This document shows positions 27,145 through 36,573 of a DNA stretch of 50,790 bases, one piece after another. Each line of letters starts with the position of its first letter. The stretch's first letter is position 1. This stretch comes from an uncultured Acidobacteriia bacterium. Lineage in GTDB: Bacteria; Acidobacteriota; Terriglobia; Bryobacterales; Bryobacteraceae. The translations under genes and the position numbers were made by a program. The stretch is from contig CAIXXM010000068.1 in NCBI GenBank assembly GCA_903923395.1, forward strand, positions 1 through 50,790. Reading direction: 5' to 3'. A model generated the notes under the pieces. That model saw only the letters and a list, made by a program, of their open reading frames with translations, did not search any database and was not told the origin of the DNA.

Positions 27145-29943
27145 ATGATGTCCATCGCCCCCGCAACTACTTTTGAACGCCGTCATATTGGTCCTTCACC
27201 CAGCGACATCGACGAAATGCTCCAGGTTGTGGGAGCTTCTTCGCTCGAAGACCTGATGAGCCAAACGCTCCCCGCCTCCATCCGCCAGAAGGCACCCCTT
27301 GCAACCGGCGACGCGATGACGGAAGCGGAAGCCCTCGAATTCCTGAAGGGGATTGCGTCGAAGAACGAAATCCGCACTTCCCTCATCGGCATGGGCTATC
27401 ACGGAACGCTGGTCCCCGGCGTGATTCAGCGCAACATCCTGGAAAACCCCGCCTGGTATACGGCTTACACGCCCTACCAGCCGGAGATCAGCCAGGGCCG
27501 CCTCGAAGCCCTGCTGAATTACCAGACCATGATCTGTGACCTCACGGGACTCGATGTAGCGAACGCTTCCATGCTCGATGAAGGCACCGCTGCCGCGGAA
27601 GCCATGGCCGTCGCACAGCGCTCCGCGAAATCGAAATCCACACGGTTCTTCGTCGACAGCGCGATTCATCCGCAGACTCTGGCGGTGCTCGAAACCCGCG
27701 CGGAACCCCTCGGCTGGACCATCGTCCCGGGTGACGCCGCCAACCCTCCGGCGGGCGACTTCTTCGGAGCCATCTTCCAATACCCGGACACCTTTGGCGA
27801 CATCCGCGATTTCCGTGCGGCGATCCAATGGATACAGGCGCAGGGCGGTCTGGCGATTCTGGCCGCTGATCCCCTGGCGCTGACGCTGCTCACACCTCCG
27901 GGCGAACTCGGCGCCGATATTGCAGTCGGCTCCGCACAGCGCTTTGGCGTTCCCATGGGCTATGGTGGTCCGCACGCGGCTTATCTTGCCGTGAAAGATC
28001 CCTACAAGCGCTCCCTGCCCGGCCGGCTTGTTGGTGTTTCCATTGATTCCAAAGGCAAGCCCGCCTACCGCCTGGCACTGCAGACCCGCGAGCAGCATAT
28101 CCGCCGTGAGAAGGCGACCTCGAACATCTGCACGGCGCAAGTGCTGCTGGCGGTGATGGCGTCCATGTATGCGGTCTATCACGGGCCTGAAGGTCTGACG
28201 CACATCGCCGGGCAGATCCGCCGCCGTACCGCAACGCTGGCCGCCGGGTTGCAATCGCTTGGTTTCACCCTCCGCAACCAGGCATTCTTTGACACCCTCA
28301 CCGTAGAGACCGGCAGCCAGCATGACGCCATCCTCGCGCGTGCCGATGCCGCGAAGATGAATTTCCGCATCATCGACGGCAACACGGTCGGTATCTCGCT
28401 CGACGAAACCACGACGTTCCAAACCGTTACTGCCATTCTGCAGGTCTTCGGTGCCACGGAAGCCACACCTGAAACGGAGGCACCCGCGCTGCCGGAGGGT
28501 CTGGCCCGCACCTCAGAATTCCTGACGCATCCGGTCTTCCACAAATACCGCTCCGAAACGGAAATGCTGCGCTACCTGCGCAAGCTCTGTGACCGCGATC
28601 TTGCCCTGGACCGCGCCATGATCCCGCTGGGGTCCTGCACCATGAAGCTCAACGCCACCTCGGAGATGATTCCCGTGACCTGGCCTGAATTCGGTGCCCT
28701 GCATCCCTTCGCACCGGCGGAACAGGCAGCCGGGTATCAGGCCATGTTCCGGGACCTGGAAGAAAAACTCTGCCAGATCACGGGCTATGATGCGATCCTG
28801 CTGCAGCCGAATTCCGGCGCGCAGGGCGAATATGCCGGCCTGCTCGCGATCCGCGCCTACCACCTGAGCCGCAGCGAAGGTCATCGCAAGATCTGCCTCA
28901 TCCCCTCCTCGGCGCACGGTACCAACCCGGCCTCGGCCAACATGGTCGGCATGGAAGTGGTGGTTGTCGCTTGCGACAAGCAGGGCAACGTGGATGTGGA
29001 AGACCTGAAGACGAAGGCCGCTCTGCATGGGGAGAACCTCGCGGCGCTGATGGTCACCTATCCTTCCACGCACGGCGTCTTCGAAGAGGCCATCGGGGAG
29101 ATCTGCCAGATCGTGCACCAGTACGGCGGCCAGGTTTACATGGATGGCGCGAACCTCAACGCACAGGTTGGTCTCTCGCGCCCGGGCGAATTTGGCGCGG
29201 ACGTTTCGCACCTGAATCTGCACAAGACCTTCTGCATTCCCCACGGTGGCGGCGGCCCCGGCATGGGCCCCATCGGCGTTCGCGCCCACCTGCAGCCCTT
29301 CCTGCCCCGGCACGTTTCCGCCGCGCCTTACGGTTCGGCCTCCATCCTGCCCATCTCGTATATGTACATGCTCATGATGGGTGCCGAAGGCCTGCGTAAA
29401 TCCACGGAAGTGGCGATTCTTTCCGCGAACTACATTGCGGCGCGACTCGATTCTTCGTTCCCCGTGCTCTACAAGAATCACAACGGGCGCATCGCGCACG
29501 AATGCATCATTGACCCGCGCGGCTTCAAAGACAAACTTGGGGTCACCGTGGATGACATCGCCAAGCGCCTCATCGACTACGGTTTCCATGCCCCGACCAT
29601 GAGCTTCCCCGTCGCAGGGACCCTCATGATCGAACCGACGGAATCGGAATCGAAGGCCGAACTCGACCGTTTCTGCGATGCCCTGATCGCCATCCGCAAA
29701 GAGATTGCGGATGTGGAGAATGGCCGCTTCGCCGTCACGGATTCCCCGCTTCGCCACGCACCGCACACGGTTTATGACTTAGTGGAAGACACCTGGACGC
29801 GCCCCTATCCGCGCGCCGAAGGCTGCTTCCCGGAAGGCACCGCGAAGATGGATAAGTACTGGTGTCCGGTCGGTCGCATCGACAACGTCTACGGTGACCG
29901 GAATCTGGTCTGCTCCTGCCCGCCGCTCGAATCGTATAAGTAA
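27145..29943 (+). CDS. gcvP: Glycine dehydrogenase (decarboxylating), P-protein
   Basis: This is a PLP-dependent P-protein of the glycine cleavage system. It decarboxylates glycine and passes the aminomethyl group to the lipoyl arm of GcvH. The 932 residues are full length, one polypeptide rather than the split alpha/beta form. The PLP-binding lysine is Lys694 in [20 protein letters not shown]. Conserved blocks such as [18 protein letters not shown] and the N-terminal [16 protein letters not shown] are present. Translation may start at the ATG of 27145 or at the next codon. Regulation is by the tandem glycine riboswitch directly upstream. No gcvT or gcvH gene is in this window, so the other subunits are encoded elsewhere. 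Confidence 0.97.
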   Translation: MMSIAPATTFERRHIGPSPSDIDEMLQVVGASSLEDLMSQTLPASIRQKAPLATGDAMTEAEALEFLKGIASKNEIRTSLIGMGYHGTLVPGVIQRNILENPAWYTAYTPYQPEISQGRLEALLNYQTMICDLTGLDVANASMLDEGTAAAEAMAVAQRSAKSKSTRFFVDSAIHPQTLAVLETRAEPLGWTIVPGDAANPPAGDFFGAIFQYPDTFGDIRDFRAAIQWIQAQGGLAILAADPLALTLLTPPGELGADIAVGSAQRFGVPMGYGGPHAAYLAVKDPYKRSLPGRLVGVSIDSKGKPAYRLALQTREQHIRREKATSNICTAQVLLAVMASMYAVYHGPEGLTHIAGQIRRRTATLAAGLQSLGFTLRNQAFFDTLTVETGSQHDAILARADAAKMNFRIIDGNTVGISLDETTTFQTVTAILQVFGATEATPETEAPALPEGLARTSEFLTHPVFHKYRSETEMLRYLRKLCDRDLALDRAMIPLGSCTMKLNATSEMIPVTWPEFGALHPFAPAEQAAGYQAMFRDLEEKLCQITGYDAILLQPNSGAQGEYAGLLAIRAYHLSRSEGHRKICLIPSSAHGTNPASANMVGMEVVVVACDKQGNVDVEDLKTKAALHGENLAALMVTYPSTHGVFEEAIGEICQIVHQYGGQVYMDGANLNAQVGLSRPGEFGADVSHLNLHKTFCIPHGGGGPGMGPIGVRAHLQPFLPRHVSAAPYGSASILPISYMYMLMMGAEGLRKSTEVAILSANYIAARLDSSFPVLYKNHNGRIAHECIIDPRGFKDKLGVTVDDIAKRLIDYGFHAPTMSFPVAGTLMIEPTESESKAELDRFCDALIAIRKEIADVENGRFAVTDSPLRHAPHTVYDLVEDTWTRPYPRAEGCFPEGTAKMDKYWCPVGRIDNVYGDRNLVCSCPPLESYK

Positions 29944-29980
29944 TCCGGTGCAGCAGAGGGGAAGGTCTTAGACTAACCCT

Positions 29981-31657
29981 ATGCGTTTCCCTCTGCTGCT
30001 TCTTGCACTTGTATCTCTGCTTCCCGCGCAGGAGGTGTCCCAAAGCGGGCTGGAACTGAAGGCGCTGCGCCCGATGATCAGCCAGCCCGAGCGCGCCCCC
30101 AAGGCGATGATCGCCTGCGCCAGTGAACTCGCCTCCAAAGCGGGTCTGGATATTCTGCGCAAGGGAGGCAACGCGATCGATGCCGCTGTTGCCGTGGCTT
30201 TTGCTCTGGCGGTTGTTCACCCGGAAGCTGGAAATCTGGGCGGTGGCGGCTACATGTTGGTCCGCACCGCTGCGGGAAAACTGCGCGCCATCGACTATAA
30301 AGAAACGGCACCCGCCGCCGCGCAACCGGGCATGTTCAAAGCCCGGCTGGATGCAACCGTGGGATATAAAGCCTCTGCCGTTCCCGGCACCGTGGCAGGC
30401 ATGGCGAAAGCGCATGAGGGTTACGGCAAACTCCCCTGGGCGGAGGTGCTGGAGCCCGCCCGCAAACTCGCACAGGATGGCTTCCCGGCGTCGCAGCGCA
30501 TGGAATTGATCCTCGCGCTGCAGGCACCTGTGATGAAGCAATTCCCGGATAGTGCCAAAGTCTTCCTGCATGGTTCCGACCAGCCCCTCAAACAGGGCCA
30601 ACTGGTGAAGCAACCGGATCTCGCGGCCACCATTCGCCGTCTGCAGAAACTGGGCTGGCGCGAGTTTTATGAAGGCGAGACGGCCCATAAGATCGATGCC
30701 GATATGGCCGCGCACAACGGCACCATCCGCTATGAAGATCTGCGCGGCTACAAAGCGGTGGAACGCACCCCGCTTGAGGGAACCTTCCGCGGCAACCGCA
30801 TCCTCTCCATGCCCCCGTCTTCCAGCGGCGGGGCCACACTGATTGAGATGCTGAATATCTTCGAAACCTCTCCCGCGCAGTTGGGCCGGGAAGGCTCAGT
30901 GGAACAGCGGCATCACATGATTGAAGCCATGCGCCGCGCTTTCAAAGACCGTGCCGAATTTTCCGGTGACCCCGCGTTTTTCCCGGTGCCTGTGGACATG
31001 CTCACCTCGAAGGAACACGCGCGGGATCTGGCAAAGTCGATTCAAATGGAGAAAGCTTCTCCCTCCGAAGGCAAGCGCGGCGATTCCAGTTACGAATCCG
31101 ACGATACGACGCACTTCTCGATCATCGATGAGGCCGGTAACATCGTCAGCAATACATATACGTTGAACAGCTTCTACGGCTCACAGGTGATGGCCCGCGG
31201 CACGGGCATTCTGATGAATGACATCATGAGCGGCTTCAGCAATGAAGCCGGCGGACGCAATGAGATCAAGCCCGGCAAGCGCCCGCTTTCCTCCATGACG
31301 CCGACGATTGTTCTGCATCCTGACGGTTCGCCCTGGTTTGCTCTGGGTTCTCCGGGCTCCGCGACGATTCCGAACACCGTCTTCCAGGTCATCGTCAATA
31401 TCATCGATTCGAGGATGTCTTTGCGGGACGCGATTGAATACCCGCGCATCCATCACCAGAACCTGCCTGACCGCGTGGATGTGGAACCTGGCGCTCTGGT
31501 CTTTGATGTGGCGGAGAAGCTAAAGGCTTTCGGGGATAACATCAACCCGAAGACGCGTTCCCAGGGTGATGTGCATGCCGTGATGGTGGAAGAAGGCACC
31601 GGCTGGCGCCTTGGCTGGAGCGATGGCCGCCGTGGCGGACGCGCCGTGGGCTACTAA
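29981..31657 (+). CDS. ggt: Gamma-glutamyltransferase
   Basis: The 558-residue precursor is exported (signal peptide RFPLLLLALVSLLPAQEV) and then self-cleaved into large and small subunits. The small subunit would begin at the catalytic Thr376 in the motif DDTTHFSIIDEAGNIVSNTY, matching the known TTHxS of the family. The large-subunit landmarks are NAIDAAVAVAFALAVVHPEA and GNLGGGGYMLVRTAAGK, and the small subunit has GILMNDIMSGFS and KPGKRPLSSMTPTIV. It transfers or hydrolyses gamma-glutamyl groups of glutathione and related peptides in the periplasm. It follows gcvP by 37 bases and could share its transcript, which would place it under the glycine riboswitch too. That is inference. Confidence 0.93.
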   Translation: MRFPLLLLALVSLLPAQEVSQSGLELKALRPMISQPERAPKAMIACASELASKAGLDILRKGGNAIDAAVAVAFALAVVHPEAGNLGGGGYMLVRTAAGKLRAIDYKETAPAAAQPGMFKARLDATVGYKASAVPGTVAGMAKAHEGYGKLPWAEVLEPARKLAQDGFPASQRMELILALQAPVMKQFPDSAKVFLHGSDQPLKQGQLVKQPDLAATIRRLQKLGWREFYEGETAHKIDADMAAHNGTIRYEDLRGYKAVERTPLEGTFRGNRILSMPPSSSGGATLIEMLNIFETSPAQLGREGSVEQRHHMIEAMRRAFKDRAEFSGDPAFFPVPVDMLTSKEHARDLAKSIQMEKASPSEGKRGDSSYESDDTTHFSIIDEAGNIVSNTYTLNSFYGSQVMARGTGILMNDIMSGFSNEAGGRNEIKPGKRPLSSMTPTIVLHPDGSPWFALGSPGSATIPNTVFQVIVNIIDSRMSLRDAIEYPRIHHQNLPDRVDVEPGALVFDVAEKLKAFGDNINPKTRSQGDVHAVMVEEGTGWRLGWSDGRRGGRAVGY

Positions 31658-31662
31658 GTCCA

Positions 31663-32625
31663 CTATTTGCCAAATACGACTGCCCGGGCCTTTTCCGCAC
31701 GGTACATGCATTCGCCGTTGTGGTCGCAACCCGGTATAGTGAGCAGCTTCTGGCTGGTCTGATAGAGCTTGTTCAGGTGCTCAAAAAAGGCCTGTCCGCG
31801 CTCAAACCGGTTGGGTCCCTGCGCCATGGCAGGGCAGGTCTTATCCATGCTGTGGGCGTCGATGTTATCGAGTTCCCCCAGCAGATAAGTTACATTCCGC
31901 AGAGGGTAGTTCTTCTTGATAAATTCGGCACCGGTCTCTGCGGGATAACTGGTCATTCCGGCCAGCCCGAACTTATAGTTATTAAATTGCGGGCAGGCGG
32001 CACCGGGGTCAGCCGCTGGGCGCCAGGCATCGAGATAGAGATAACTGGAAGGATTGGCGACAACATACCGCAGAGTGACTGGTAATTTGCCGTCAATGCG
32101 GTTCGTGGCGGCATAGCGCTGCACGAACTGGCCACCGGCAGAGTGCCCGGTCACCACAATTTCCTGCAGCGATGGAAACACCTTCTTGTTGGCGACTTCG
32201 CGGAGCAAAGCATCCATCGCTGTAAATGAACTGATGGGTGAGGCGGCATCACCAACGCCATCAGACCAGCCGCGGCAGGCAAAAGCGGTCTCGCCCTGTT
32301 CCATCTTCGGACCATCCGCGCACTTGCCATCGGTTGCATGAAACTGCGGGGCAATCACGAGCGTGTTTTCCATCTCCGCGCTGTCCTGTGTGGCGGCCAG
32401 CGCGGACTTGAAGTAAACATCCCCATCCCGCCCCACGCCGTGGACGAGGATGAAGACACGCTTTACCGCAGCCGAAGATACTGTGAGCGGGAGACTCCTG
32501 TAGACGGTGAAGAATGCCTTCCCGCCGAGCGGAACCCGCTCCATGCAGGTCTTGTCATTGACCGTGCATGGAGCAGCCGCGGCGTGAATCGCGCCCAGAA
32601 GCAGCAGGCAGAGTAGGTGTTTCAT
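31663..32625 (-). CDS. Exported alpha/beta hydrolase, esterase-like
   Basis: The 320-residue protein begins at the ATG at 32625 with a signal peptide (KHLLCLLLLGAIHAAAAPCT). The upstream frame is longer but reads like untranslated sequence. The fold shows the lid-less hydrolase pattern: RVFILVHGVGRDGDVYFKS near residue 55, then the nucleophile elbow VVTGHSAGGQFVQRYAATN near residue 165, and the C-terminal IPGCDHNGECMY containing the histidine. It resembles polyhydroxybutyrate-depolymerase-like and lipase-like secreted hydrolases. The substrate is not known. It converges with ggt, with five bases between the stops. Confidence 0.75.
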   Translation of the reverse strand: MKHLLCLLLLGAIHAAAAPCTVNDKTCMERVPLGGKAFFTVYRSLPLTVSSAAVKRVFILVHGVGRDGDVYFKSALAATQDSAEMENTLVIAPQFHATDGKCADGPKMEQGETAFACRGWSDGVGDAASPISSFTAMDALLREVANKKVFPSLQEIVVTGHSAGGQFVQRYAATNRIDGKLPVTLRYVVANPSSYLYLDAWRPAADPGAACPQFNNYKFGLAGMTSYPAETGAEFIKKNYPLRNVTYLLGELDNIDAHSMDKTCPAMAQGPNRFERGQAFFEHLNKLYQTSQKLLTIPGCDHNGECMYRAEKARAVVFGK

Positions 32626-32826
32626 TAGAAGCTCAGACTCTGGCGGGAAAAAAGACAAAAACTCATGAGCGAACACTCCTGCAGCAAAGTATTTAGCGGA
32701 AAGCGCGTCTCGCGGGCGGGGCGACAAGCGGCAGTTCCGTGGATGGCTTGAGGGAGGAAACACCCTTGCCCGGATCGTTAAGATCCTAACACGACCGATA
32801 TTCCCCTGAAATCGGATGAGTGACAT

Positions 32827-32874
32827 AGACATTTGTCGTTCCAGTCCGATACCCTGAGAACAAGACATTTGTCT
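32827..32874. promoter_or_regulatory. Two copies of an operator-like AGACATTTGTC element
   Basis: AGACATTTGTC occurs at 32827-32837 and AGACATTTGTCT at 32863-32874, 36 bases apart. Each copy has inverted half-sites GACA/TGTC around TT, like operators of BlaI/MecI/CopY-type repressors. The second copy lies three bases before the predicted start of the outer-membrane protein. The binding protein is unknown and none of that family is in the window. Confidence 0.45.
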
Positions 32875-32877
32875 GCA

Positions 32878-33519
32878 ATGACACAAAAACCGACCCTGCC
32901 TCGTATCGCCTGTAACGGCGTCCGAAGTCATCTGCTCTCTCCCGCCGCGGCCAGAGCCCTCACACTCCTTTTCTCCACCTTGCTGTTGGCAGCGTATGCA
33001 CCGGCACAAACCACGGCTGATCACGCGAAATCAGCGGAAGAAGCCGAAGCGGAGCGCCCGTTCGAAGTCTTCGCGGGTTACTCTGCGGTCCGGGAAGACG
33101 GACATATGCTGAACGGCTGGACCGGCACCTTCATCGGCAACATCAACAAGTGGTTCGGTCTGGCAGCTGACTTCGACGGCCACTATGGATCCCACAAAGA
33201 CGGCGCAGACGTGGTCAAAGTGCGCGAGCACGGCTTCACCTTCGGCCCCCATGTCGCGATCCACACGCATTCCCGTGTGACCCCGTTCGCCTTTGCACTT
33301 CTGGGCGGAGCGCACAAGACGGAAACGACCGGAGGGACCGCAGTCTCAGCCACGGGCCTGGCCGGGAATTTCGGCGGTGGCCTGGATATCGGGGTCAATG
33401 ACCGGATATCGATCCGCCTTATCCAGGTTGACGCGGCCTACGCCCGGTTCCATGGCGTGGGGACGACAGTACCCCGCTTTTCCGCAGGGCTTCTCTTCCA
33501 CCTGGGGAATCCCAAATAG
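32878..33519 (+). CDS. Outer-membrane beta-barrel protein
   Basis: The 213-residue protein has a signal peptide (LTLLFSTLLLAAYAPAQTTA) with processing near AQT, followed by ERPFEVFAGYSAVREDGHML, the usual opening of small OmpA-like barrels in Acidobacteria. Glycine-rich strand pairs (LNGWTGTFIGNINKWFGLAA, NFGGGLDIGVNDRISIRLIQ) continue to the C-terminus ARFHGVGTTVPRFSAGLLFH. The ATG at 32878 gives a short N-terminal tail; a TTG 15 codons upstream is also possible. A duplicated operator-like element overlaps the region just before it. It has no known function beyond an outer-membrane barrel. Its stop is three bases from the convergent CocE gene. Confidence 0.75.
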   Translation: MTQKPTLPRIACNGVRSHLLSPAAARALTLLFSTLLLAAYAPAQTTADHAKSAEEAEAERPFEVFAGYSAVREDGHMLNGWTGTFIGNINKWFGLAADFDGHYGSHKDGADVVKVREHGFTFGPHVAIHTHSRVTPFAFALLGGAHKTETTGGTAVSATGLAGNFGGGLDIGVNDRISIRLIQVDAAYARFHGVGTTVPRFSAGLLFHLGNPK

Positions 33520-33522
33520 CAG

Positions 33523-35496
33523 CTACTGCTCGATATTCAGGGTAATCTTCGAACCGTCCGGTCCCCCGGTGTAGACCCTTTGGGTGGCCTTCACGAAGTC
33601 TGTCTTGAGCGCCTTGGGAATGTCCATGAACTTCTGCGGATTGCGGTCCGTCAGAGGGAACCAAGTGCTCTGGATCTGCACCATGATCCGGTGGCCAGCG
33701 CGGAAAGTGTGAGCGATATCCGGCATGGGGAAGGTGATGCGGTCCGGCTTGCCAGGTTCGAAGGGCACGGGCTTCTCAAAGCTCTTGCGGAACTTGCCAC
33801 GGAAGGGTTCGCCACGCACCAGTTGCTGATAACCGCCCATGGGCGACGCGGGAGTTGGCGCACCGGGAGCGGCCGGCGTGGCGGGAGTCGTGGCGTTGTA
33901 GTCGGGAGAATCGGCCGGATAGACATCGATCAGTTTCACGTCGAAGTCGGAATCGGTACCGGTGGTCGATACCTTGAGATCCACGTTGATGGTGCCGTAG
34001 ACCGTGACGTCGTGATCGAGCACTGCCGTCTTATAGACGAGTACATCCGGGCGGGCAGCGGCGAAGCGCTGGTCTTCCGTCATGTAACTGTTGATTACCC
34101 GCGTACTCAGAGCATTCACGTAGGGGACAGGCTTGTTGGGGTCTGAAAGGTATTCATCGAACGCGGCTTGCGCGGGCTGCTGCCATTCGATGCGGCCCTG
34201 TGCATCCAGATAGATACTGGTGGGCATGGCCGAAGCTGGTGGCCAGGTGGGGAACTTGCGCCATACATTCAGGCCGGTTTGGAAGACCTGCGCTTGCGGG
34301 AACTTGCCATCGCCGCGGCCCTTCAGGTGATAGAGAAAGAACGGCAGTTCGATGTTCTGGCGGTAATAAAGCCCGGTCTTCGAACCAAAGTTCACATTGC
34401 CGAGCTTGTCCCCATCGCCACGCGCGAAGCCGCCGTGATTCCACGGACCCATCACCAGCATCTCCACGGCAGGCGGATTGTTGGCACGCATGAAGTAATG
34501 CTGGCGCAGAAGCCCCTGCGGATCTTCTGTGTCGTACCAGCCACCCACCAGCATGACGGCGGGCTTGATGTTCTTGAGGTGCTTCCAAACGGCACGGGAT
34601 TGCCACACTTCGTCATAAGTCGTGTGGTCGACATTCAGGTTCCAGAGCGGTTGCTTGTTCTTGAAGTACTTCTCGTTGGCGTTGGCCAGCGTCCCCATCT
34701 CAAGATAGAAATCGTAACCATCGGGGGTGCCGAAGCTGAAGGGTACCGTCGCGGCGGGAATTTCGGGATCAGTGCCTTCCCTGCCCCGGAAGCCCTGGTA
34801 GAAATTAAACCGGTGGGCGAGCATGAACGCGCCGTTGTGATAAGAATCGTCGCCCATGTAGTAATCCGTCACAGGTGCCTGCGGTGCGGAGGCAACCAGC
34901 GCCGGGTGCGCATCGATCATGCCGGCGGTGGCATAGAAGCCGGGCTGGGAGATGCCATACATGCCAACCTTCTGGGTGTTGCCGGGGACGTTCTTGATCA
35001 GCCAGTCGATGGTGTCATAGGTATCGGTGGCTTCATCGATATCCTTGGGTCCATTCTTGACCGGCTTGATGGGGCGGATGACGACATACTCGCCTTCGGA
35101 GAGATACCGCCCGCGGATGTCCTGATAGACGAAGATAAACTTCTCGCGCGCAAAGAGTTCGGAGGGTCCCAGATTCGCGCGGTATTGGTCGATGCCATAC
35201 GGAGCGACCGAGTAACCGGTCCGCTGGAGCATGATCGGGTACGTGCGCTCTTCGGTGAAGACGTCTTTCGGGACATAGACAGAAGTGAAAAGCTTCACGC
35301 CATCCCGCATGGGGATCCTGTACTCGAACTTGGTGTAGTTTTCGCGCACGAAGTCGCGGTCTACGGTGCCGCCAGCCACGGGGGCGGCGGCGGGCGCGGG
35401 GGCTCCGGTGGTGGTGGCCGTGCGGCGACCCTGCCCTTGCATCAAAGCGGCGGCGATACCAAGCAGGATAAGCGGGGTGACAACAAGCTGACGCAT
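33523..35496 (-). CDS. Exported CocE/NonD family hydrolase (X-Pro dipeptidyl-peptidase type)
   Basis: The 657-residue exported enzyme starts at the ATG at 35496 (MRQLVVTPLILLGIAAALMQ). It has an alpha/beta-hydrolase domain with the strand MRDGVKLFTSVYVPKD, the nucleophile elbow GMYGISQPGFYATAGM, the acid in LVGGWYDTEDPQG, and the histidine region MGPWNHGGFARGDG. A C-terminal jelly-roll domain follows, with TVYGTINVDLKVSTTGTDSD and DFDVKLIDVYPADS. CocE-type enzymes hydrolyse esters and amides such as acyl-peptide, cephalosporin or cocaine-type substrates; the substrate here is unknown. It is 22 bases downstream of the DUF1501 gene on the same strand and probably co-transcribed. Confidence 0.92.
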   Translation of the reverse strand: MRQLVVTPLILLGIAAALMQGQGRRTATTTGAPAPAAAPVAGGTVDRDFVRENYTKFEYRIPMRDGVKLFTSVYVPKDVFTEERTYPIMLQRTGYSVAPYGIDQYRANLGPSELFAREKFIFVYQDIRGRYLSEGEYVVIRPIKPVKNGPKDIDEATDTYDTIDWLIKNVPGNTQKVGMYGISQPGFYATAGMIDAHPALVASAPQAPVTDYYMGDDSYHNGAFMLAHRFNFYQGFRGREGTDPEIPAATVPFSFGTPDGYDFYLEMGTLANANEKYFKNKQPLWNLNVDHTTYDEVWQSRAVWKHLKNIKPAVMLVGGWYDTEDPQGLLRQHYFMRANNPPAVEMLVMGPWNHGGFARGDGDKLGNVNFGSKTGLYYRQNIELPFFLYHLKGRGDGKFPQAQVFQTGLNVWRKFPTWPPASAMPTSIYLDAQGRIEWQQPAQAAFDEYLSDPNKPVPYVNALSTRVINSYMTEDQRFAAARPDVLVYKTAVLDHDVTVYGTINVDLKVSTTGTDSDFDVKLIDVYPADSPDYNATTPATPAAPGAPTPASPMGGYQQLVRGEPFRGKFRKSFEKPVPFEPGKPDRITFPMPDIAHTFRAGHRIMVQIQSTWFPLTDRNPQKFMDIPKALKTDFVKATQRVYTGGPDGSKITLNIEQ

Positions 35497-35518
35497 GCGG
35501 TGAAGACTCCTGAACGGA

Positions 35519-36481
35519 CTATGATAGCGGTTCGACCGCGTGATGCATACCAAGTTTTGCGGCAATGGTGGCTGCAATCCGGCTGGCATGTACGGGCTGA
35601 TCTTTGGGTTCCGATGCCGTGGCGTCTGACGAGCCGTAGACTTGGCCGCCCGGAATGCCCGCGCCTGCGAGAAGCGCCGTCCAGCACTGCGGCCAGTGGT
35701 CACGGCCGCCTACGGGATTGATACGCGGAGTACGGCCAAATTCGCCGCTGGCGACGACCAGGGTGCTATCGAGCAGTCCGCGTTCCGAAAGATCCGCCAA
35801 CAGCGCCGCGTAGGCTTTGTCGAAGGCCGGAGCGACGTGCGTTTCATAAGACTTCATGGAACTGAACGGGCTGGTGCCGTGGCTGTCCCAGGTGTTCGCG
35901 TCAAACACGGTGTCAAACATGTTCACCGTGACGAACGGGGCACCTGCTTCCACCATATTGGCGGCATGCAGGCAGGAAAGCCCGAAGCGGGTGCGGCCAT
36001 AGCGCTCCCAGTTTTTGGAAGCAACGGGGCGCACGGGCAACAAGCCAGCCTGGCCGTTCGGGACGTCACAGCCGGAACCTGTGTTGCCGAGCGGATTGAG
36101 CACGCTGTGGCAGGCACCGACGTGTGGCTGTTCCGTGCCATCGAACGCATAGCCGGTTTGGATCAGTTGCAACCCCGTCTCGTGAACTGCCGGTCCATCG
36201 TGATAAACGGAGCGCACGAGGGTGAACTTATCGGCCTGGCGGGCCATATTCGGGAAGAGTTCGGTGAGTTGGATGCCTTCAACATTAGTCGGGATCGCCT
36301 TCCAGGGACTGCGGTGGGTGGACGGGGCATCAGGCTTCGGATCCCAGGTGTCGATCTGCGACGGGCCGCCGGTGAGAACCAGGAAAATGCAGGAGCGCGC
36401 GGGTGCGGGGCGCGGGGAAGCGAAGAGCGGCGCGGCAGAGGCGCTGATTCCGGCAACAAGGAAATCGCGGCGGCTGAACAT
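35519..36481 (-). CDS. Compact DUF1501 protein with Tat signal
   Basis: The 320-residue protein begins with a twin-arginine signal (SRRDFLVAGISASAAPLFAS), so it is exported folded. The typical DUF1501 blocks FLVLTGGPSQIDTWDPKPDA, MARQADKFTLVRSVYHDG, RYGRTRFGLSCLHAANMVEA, DTVFDANTWDSHGTSPF and GEFGRTPRINPVGGRDHWPQ are in order. DUF1501 proteins are related to sulfatase/alkaline-phosphatase-like enzymes and are common in Planctomycetes and Acidobacteria with unknown substrate. Members are usually 420-480 residues; here the stretch between the HVGACHS block and RYGRTRF is about 100 residues shorter than usual (bridged by LLPVRPVASKNWE). The ATG at 36481 was chosen over earlier ones because it directly precedes the Tat signal. 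Confidence 0.85.
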   Translation of the reverse strand: MFSRRDFLVAGISASAAPLFASPRPAPARSCIFLVLTGGPSQIDTWDPKPDAPSTHRSPWKAIPTNVEGIQLTELFPNMARQADKFTLVRSVYHDGPAVHETGLQLIQTGYAFDGTEQPHVGACHSVLNPLGNTGSGCDVPNGQAGLLPVRPVASKNWERYGRTRFGLSCLHAANMVEAGAPFVTVNMFDTVFDANTWDSHGTSPFSSMKSYETHVAPAFDKAYAALLADLSERGLLDSTLVVASGEFGRTPRINPVGGRDHWPQCWTALLAGAGIPGGQVYGSSDATASEPKDQPVHASRIAATIAAKLGMHHAVEPLS

Positions 36482-36573
36482 GGGTTGAGTGTAACGCAGC
36501 ATTTCGAGTACTGGGACGACCTTGCGCGATCCGGCTTTTGATTCCATAAGGGAAGGGCTACAATCGTGTTGTA

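Noticed and set aside
34168-35721. 517-residue + strand frame over the CocE gene
   Set aside because: The opposite strand encodes a well-conserved hydrolase with complete catalytic motifs, so this frame is a shadow.
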